Source of the DNA: Azolla caroliniana
Taxonomy: Eukaryota > Polypodiophyta
NCBI GenBank assembly: GCA_043228905.1
Contig: JBHGNT010000009.1
Coordinates: forward strand, 2,666,001-2,730,000
Reading direction: 5' to 3'
DNA: 64,000 bases
Made by a program: the position numbers and the translations under genes. The first letter of the stretch is position 1. The number at the start of each line of letters is the position of its first letter. The notes beneath the pieces were generated by a model. That model had not been told where the DNA came from. It saw nothing but the letters and a program-made list of their open reading frames with translations, and did no database searches. Positions 61,601 through 64,000 of this stretch are shown one piece after another.

Positions 61601-62014
61601 CTTTGTAGGGCGCATTGCCCCTTGGCAATTGAGGCTTCAAAAATGCATTGCATTATGCACAAGAGAGGGAGAATACATTGTTGTGAGAAAAGCTTGTTAA
61701 GAGGTGTTGTGATAAAGGAAGTTTCAAGATGAGTTGGGCTTGGTGTAGGAAAGGTACTATCTGTAGCTTGATAGTCATAATGTTATTCATTTATTCAGGA
61801 ACTCTTCATTCCATTCCAAAGTTAACAAATTTATATGAGATAACATTGGATTCGCGATGTGCTTGAAGAGAAGTACATGCACATTTGGAAGGTTCATACC
61901 TATGAGAATGGTTTCAACATGATGACAAAGTGTTTGCCAAGGGAGAAGTTGGAAGCTTGTAGAGAGAAAGCAAGCTTGGTTAGGTGCCTCACATGAGATG
62001 GAGGGGGAGAATTG
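61601..62014 (+). pseudogene. copia RNase H C-terminal remnant (plus strand)
   Basis: The plus strand reads LRLQKCIALCTREGEYIVV, then DELGL, AIHLFRNSSFHS-like sequence, RDVLEEKYMHIWKVHTYENG and MTKCLPREKLEACREKASLV. This is the C-terminal RNase H part of a copia Pol. It ends in a purine-rich stretch (agatggagggggagaattg) at about 61996-62014 that looks like a polypurine tract. It is oriented opposite to the remnant at 61130-61600. Confidence 0.75.
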
Positions 62015-62324
62015 TGGGGTTTTTCCAGCTGGTCTCAAGAGTGGCACGATGTATTTGTTGCGAGAGTGTCAATTCCCAGCCGTGGAACAAGGAGGTCCCA
62101 GGCTTCTCGGGTTCAGAAGAGACTGGGTCAATCAATCTGGTCCTTTTGTGAGGATATACAAATGTATGTATGTATGTATGTATGTATACGAAGGAGTCAA
62201 GTCGAGTCGAGTCAAATGGGGTCAAACCAAGTCAAACCAAATCTGGTCAAGTCAAGTCAAGCAAGACGTGTGCTTCTTGGGAGGGCGTCTTTTCAACTCT
62301 CTTTCTTCACCTAAACATATGGCA

Positions 62325-62366
<42 letters not shown>

Positions 62367-62600
62367 CTGTCTGTCGCTCTCAGGGGAGTCAGGACACACG
62401 CTTTCAAAACTGAAACTTCCAATCTAGAAGAACCCCTGCTCTGCTCTCTCTTTCTCTATCTCTCTGCTCCATCACAAGAAGCTATTAGCTGTTAGCTCTG
62501 CAGACTCAGTACAGATATCTCCATATCCGGAAAAGCAAGTGCCGCAACAGATCAAACCTTAGACCAGGTAAAACGAGAGAGAGAGAGAGAGAGAGCCTTG
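62015..62600 (+). mobile_element. Possible 3' LTR of the plus-strand copia remnant, with (CT)n
   Basis: It begins tgtggggtttttccagc right after the polypurine-like tract, where a 3' LTR would start. The downstream end was not found. A (CT)n tract is at 62327-62362, and gtcaagtc-type short repeats at 62190-62270. Alternatively the CT-rich part is the leader of an unseen gene to the right. Confidence 0.35.
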
Positions 62601-62762
62601 GCGCATAAGGCAAATCACTTTTACAAATAAGGGTGAATTCTTGCTATACACACTGAAACAATAACAATCTCTGTTAATACTGATCCTGAGAGAGAGGGAG
62701 TACCAAACAGATTGGCGGCAGCAGAGACACGACTGAATCTGCTGATTCCCTCTCTTAATTAT

Positions 62763-62800
<38 letters not shown>

Positions 62801-64000
62801 ACAAACAAGTCATCTGAAGACTCAGATTTTCTTTTCTGCCTCTTAATATAGAGAGGGAAAGGGAAAGTGCAAACACCAGCTGCAGAAAAAAGAGGCTGCA
62901 TTTTGCTGCTTCTATCTATTAATTTAGAGAGAGAAAATGAAAAACGAAATGATGCATTGATTTCTTCGAGAGTCCAAATGGCGATGGAGGATAAAGAAAT
63001 TGCATCCTGGTGAAATGTGATCATTTCTGATAACAAGGACAAACAAAACTCTGCCTGCAGAAAATAGAACAGAAATGGAGTGGATACTGCATTGAGCACT
63101 GGCAGTTGAATAGGATTAGAGTCTGTAGTATTGCTAATATAAAGATGAGGGGAACTCATCTCATGAGAGCCTGCATGGATCTCTAGAATGAGATACATAT
63201 GACTAGTTCAGTGTGCTCGGTGGCACACAATAGTGCAATTTCCATTTATAGTGTTGAAAGCTATGCTTTCAAGGTTCCACAGAATGATCAAGTGGCACAA
63301 CTGTTGAGGTCTCCTGAGAGGGATGCTGTGGAGGTGCCGCTGGGCTTGACCAAGAGTTTCATGGCTGTTCCTTCTGAAGAAATCGGTGATCTGTCATTAC
63401 TTCCATATTAGGGGGTTCACCTCTCACAGTAAGAATCTCTGCAGATAAAGAGTTCCAAGCATCTGTAATCATATTAATTCATGAAACAATGAGAAGGCCC
63501 AAAAACCTAGATCTAAAAAGACATTGAAAGAGTATGCCTCTAATCTTCCAGAATGAATCTCTAGCTAATGTTTGGAAGTATCTATCTGGCCATTGACATG
63601 TTTTGAACCCATAGGATAGATGAGTATCCATGTTGCTATGTTGTAATATAAAGTCATCCTCCCTAGTCAGTAGGAGATACCCATCCTCCTCGCAACACTT
63701 TTCTCCTAATATCTAACTAAGCCAGATATTTTCTTATGAACTTGATGATCTCCAACTGTGCCAGTCTAAGAATTGGTGCATCTTATGAGTGCTAAAAATA
63801 TGTGGAGCTGGTCTTTATTGAACCCATGCAGCTGAATTCATCTGTGCATATATAACCATGAATTATCCCTGCCCATGCAAGCTTGTGAATACTCATGGGC
63901 CAACTATGTGTACGGTGTGGAGGATGCTCCCCATTACTAGAGATGAAGGATACTGATCTAACTAAGGCCTCACCTACAATCAGTGGTGCTGTGATCTCAT
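62601..64000. other. Right-end region; one unassigned ORF
   Basis: (GA)n tracts lie at 62575-62595 and 62765-62797. An open frame of 70 codons at 63199-63411 on the plus strand (MTSSVCSVAHNSAIS... ending DLSLLPY) has gene-like composition but no recognised domain. It could be an exon of a gene continuing past the window. Nothing else is recognised. Confidence 0.35.

Noticed and set aside
1-64000. CRISPR arrays, toxin-antitoxin pairs, phage or operon-like systems
   Set aside because: The repeats lack regular spacers, the genes have spliceosomal introns, and the whole window is typical plant nuclear DNA.

Overview
The window is nuclear DNA of a land plant, most likely a flowering plant. The reasons are a nucleus-encoded plastid ribosomal protein split by introns, plant-type CENP-C, plant-type SF1 with an RRM, GT-AG introns, (CT)n/(GA)n leader tracts, AAACCCTAA telo-box motifs, and a dense background of plant LINE, SINE, copia, gypsy and hAT sequence. 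The species cannot be named from the sequence alone.

Five protein genes can be supported. They are plastid ribosomal protein uL18c (minus, 7823-9327, 4 exons, 167 aa), centromere protein C (minus, 14470-20308, 8 exons, 644 aa), a LisH/coiled-coil/HEAT protein homologous to animal RELCH (plus, 32846-43103, 20 exons, 1180 aa), the branch-point-binding splicing factor SF1/BBP (plus, 44881-47904, one coding exon, 1007 aa), and an F-box/LRR protein (plus, 56677-59164, 2 coding exons, 527 aa). For the multi-exon genes I chained exons by hand, and the phases close at every junction. These are ordinary housekeeping genes that share no pathway; they are simply neighbours.

Layout: 1-4113 holds LINE pieces on the minus strand, interrupted by GC-rich LTR-like sequence. 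4312-4650 and 12154-12490 hold a recurrent composite of two tRNA-like heads. 9.9-11.6 kb holds a decayed Ty3/gypsy gag and an LTR-like promoter. 12594-12879 and 32333-32744 are short hAT-type elements with perfect 8-bp target duplications. 24894-25567 is a solo LTR with a 5-bp target duplication. 26437-32254 is a nearly complete but dead Ty1/copia element with both LTRs. 51.7-52.1 kb holds solitary SINE heads. 54.5 kb has a LINE zinc-knuckle remnant. 61.1-62.0 kb holds two copia RNase H remnants in opposite orientation. The rest is AT-rich intergenic DNA with many degenerate tandem duplications.

I see no CRISPR, operon, phage or other prokaryote-style system, and no clearly undescribed protein system. 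The signals most worth a second look are structural: the convergent double-tRNA-head SINE unit, and the repeated occurrence of degenerate tandem arrays inside introns or leaders of four of the five genes. In the F-box gene one such array appears to include the 5' splice site itself.
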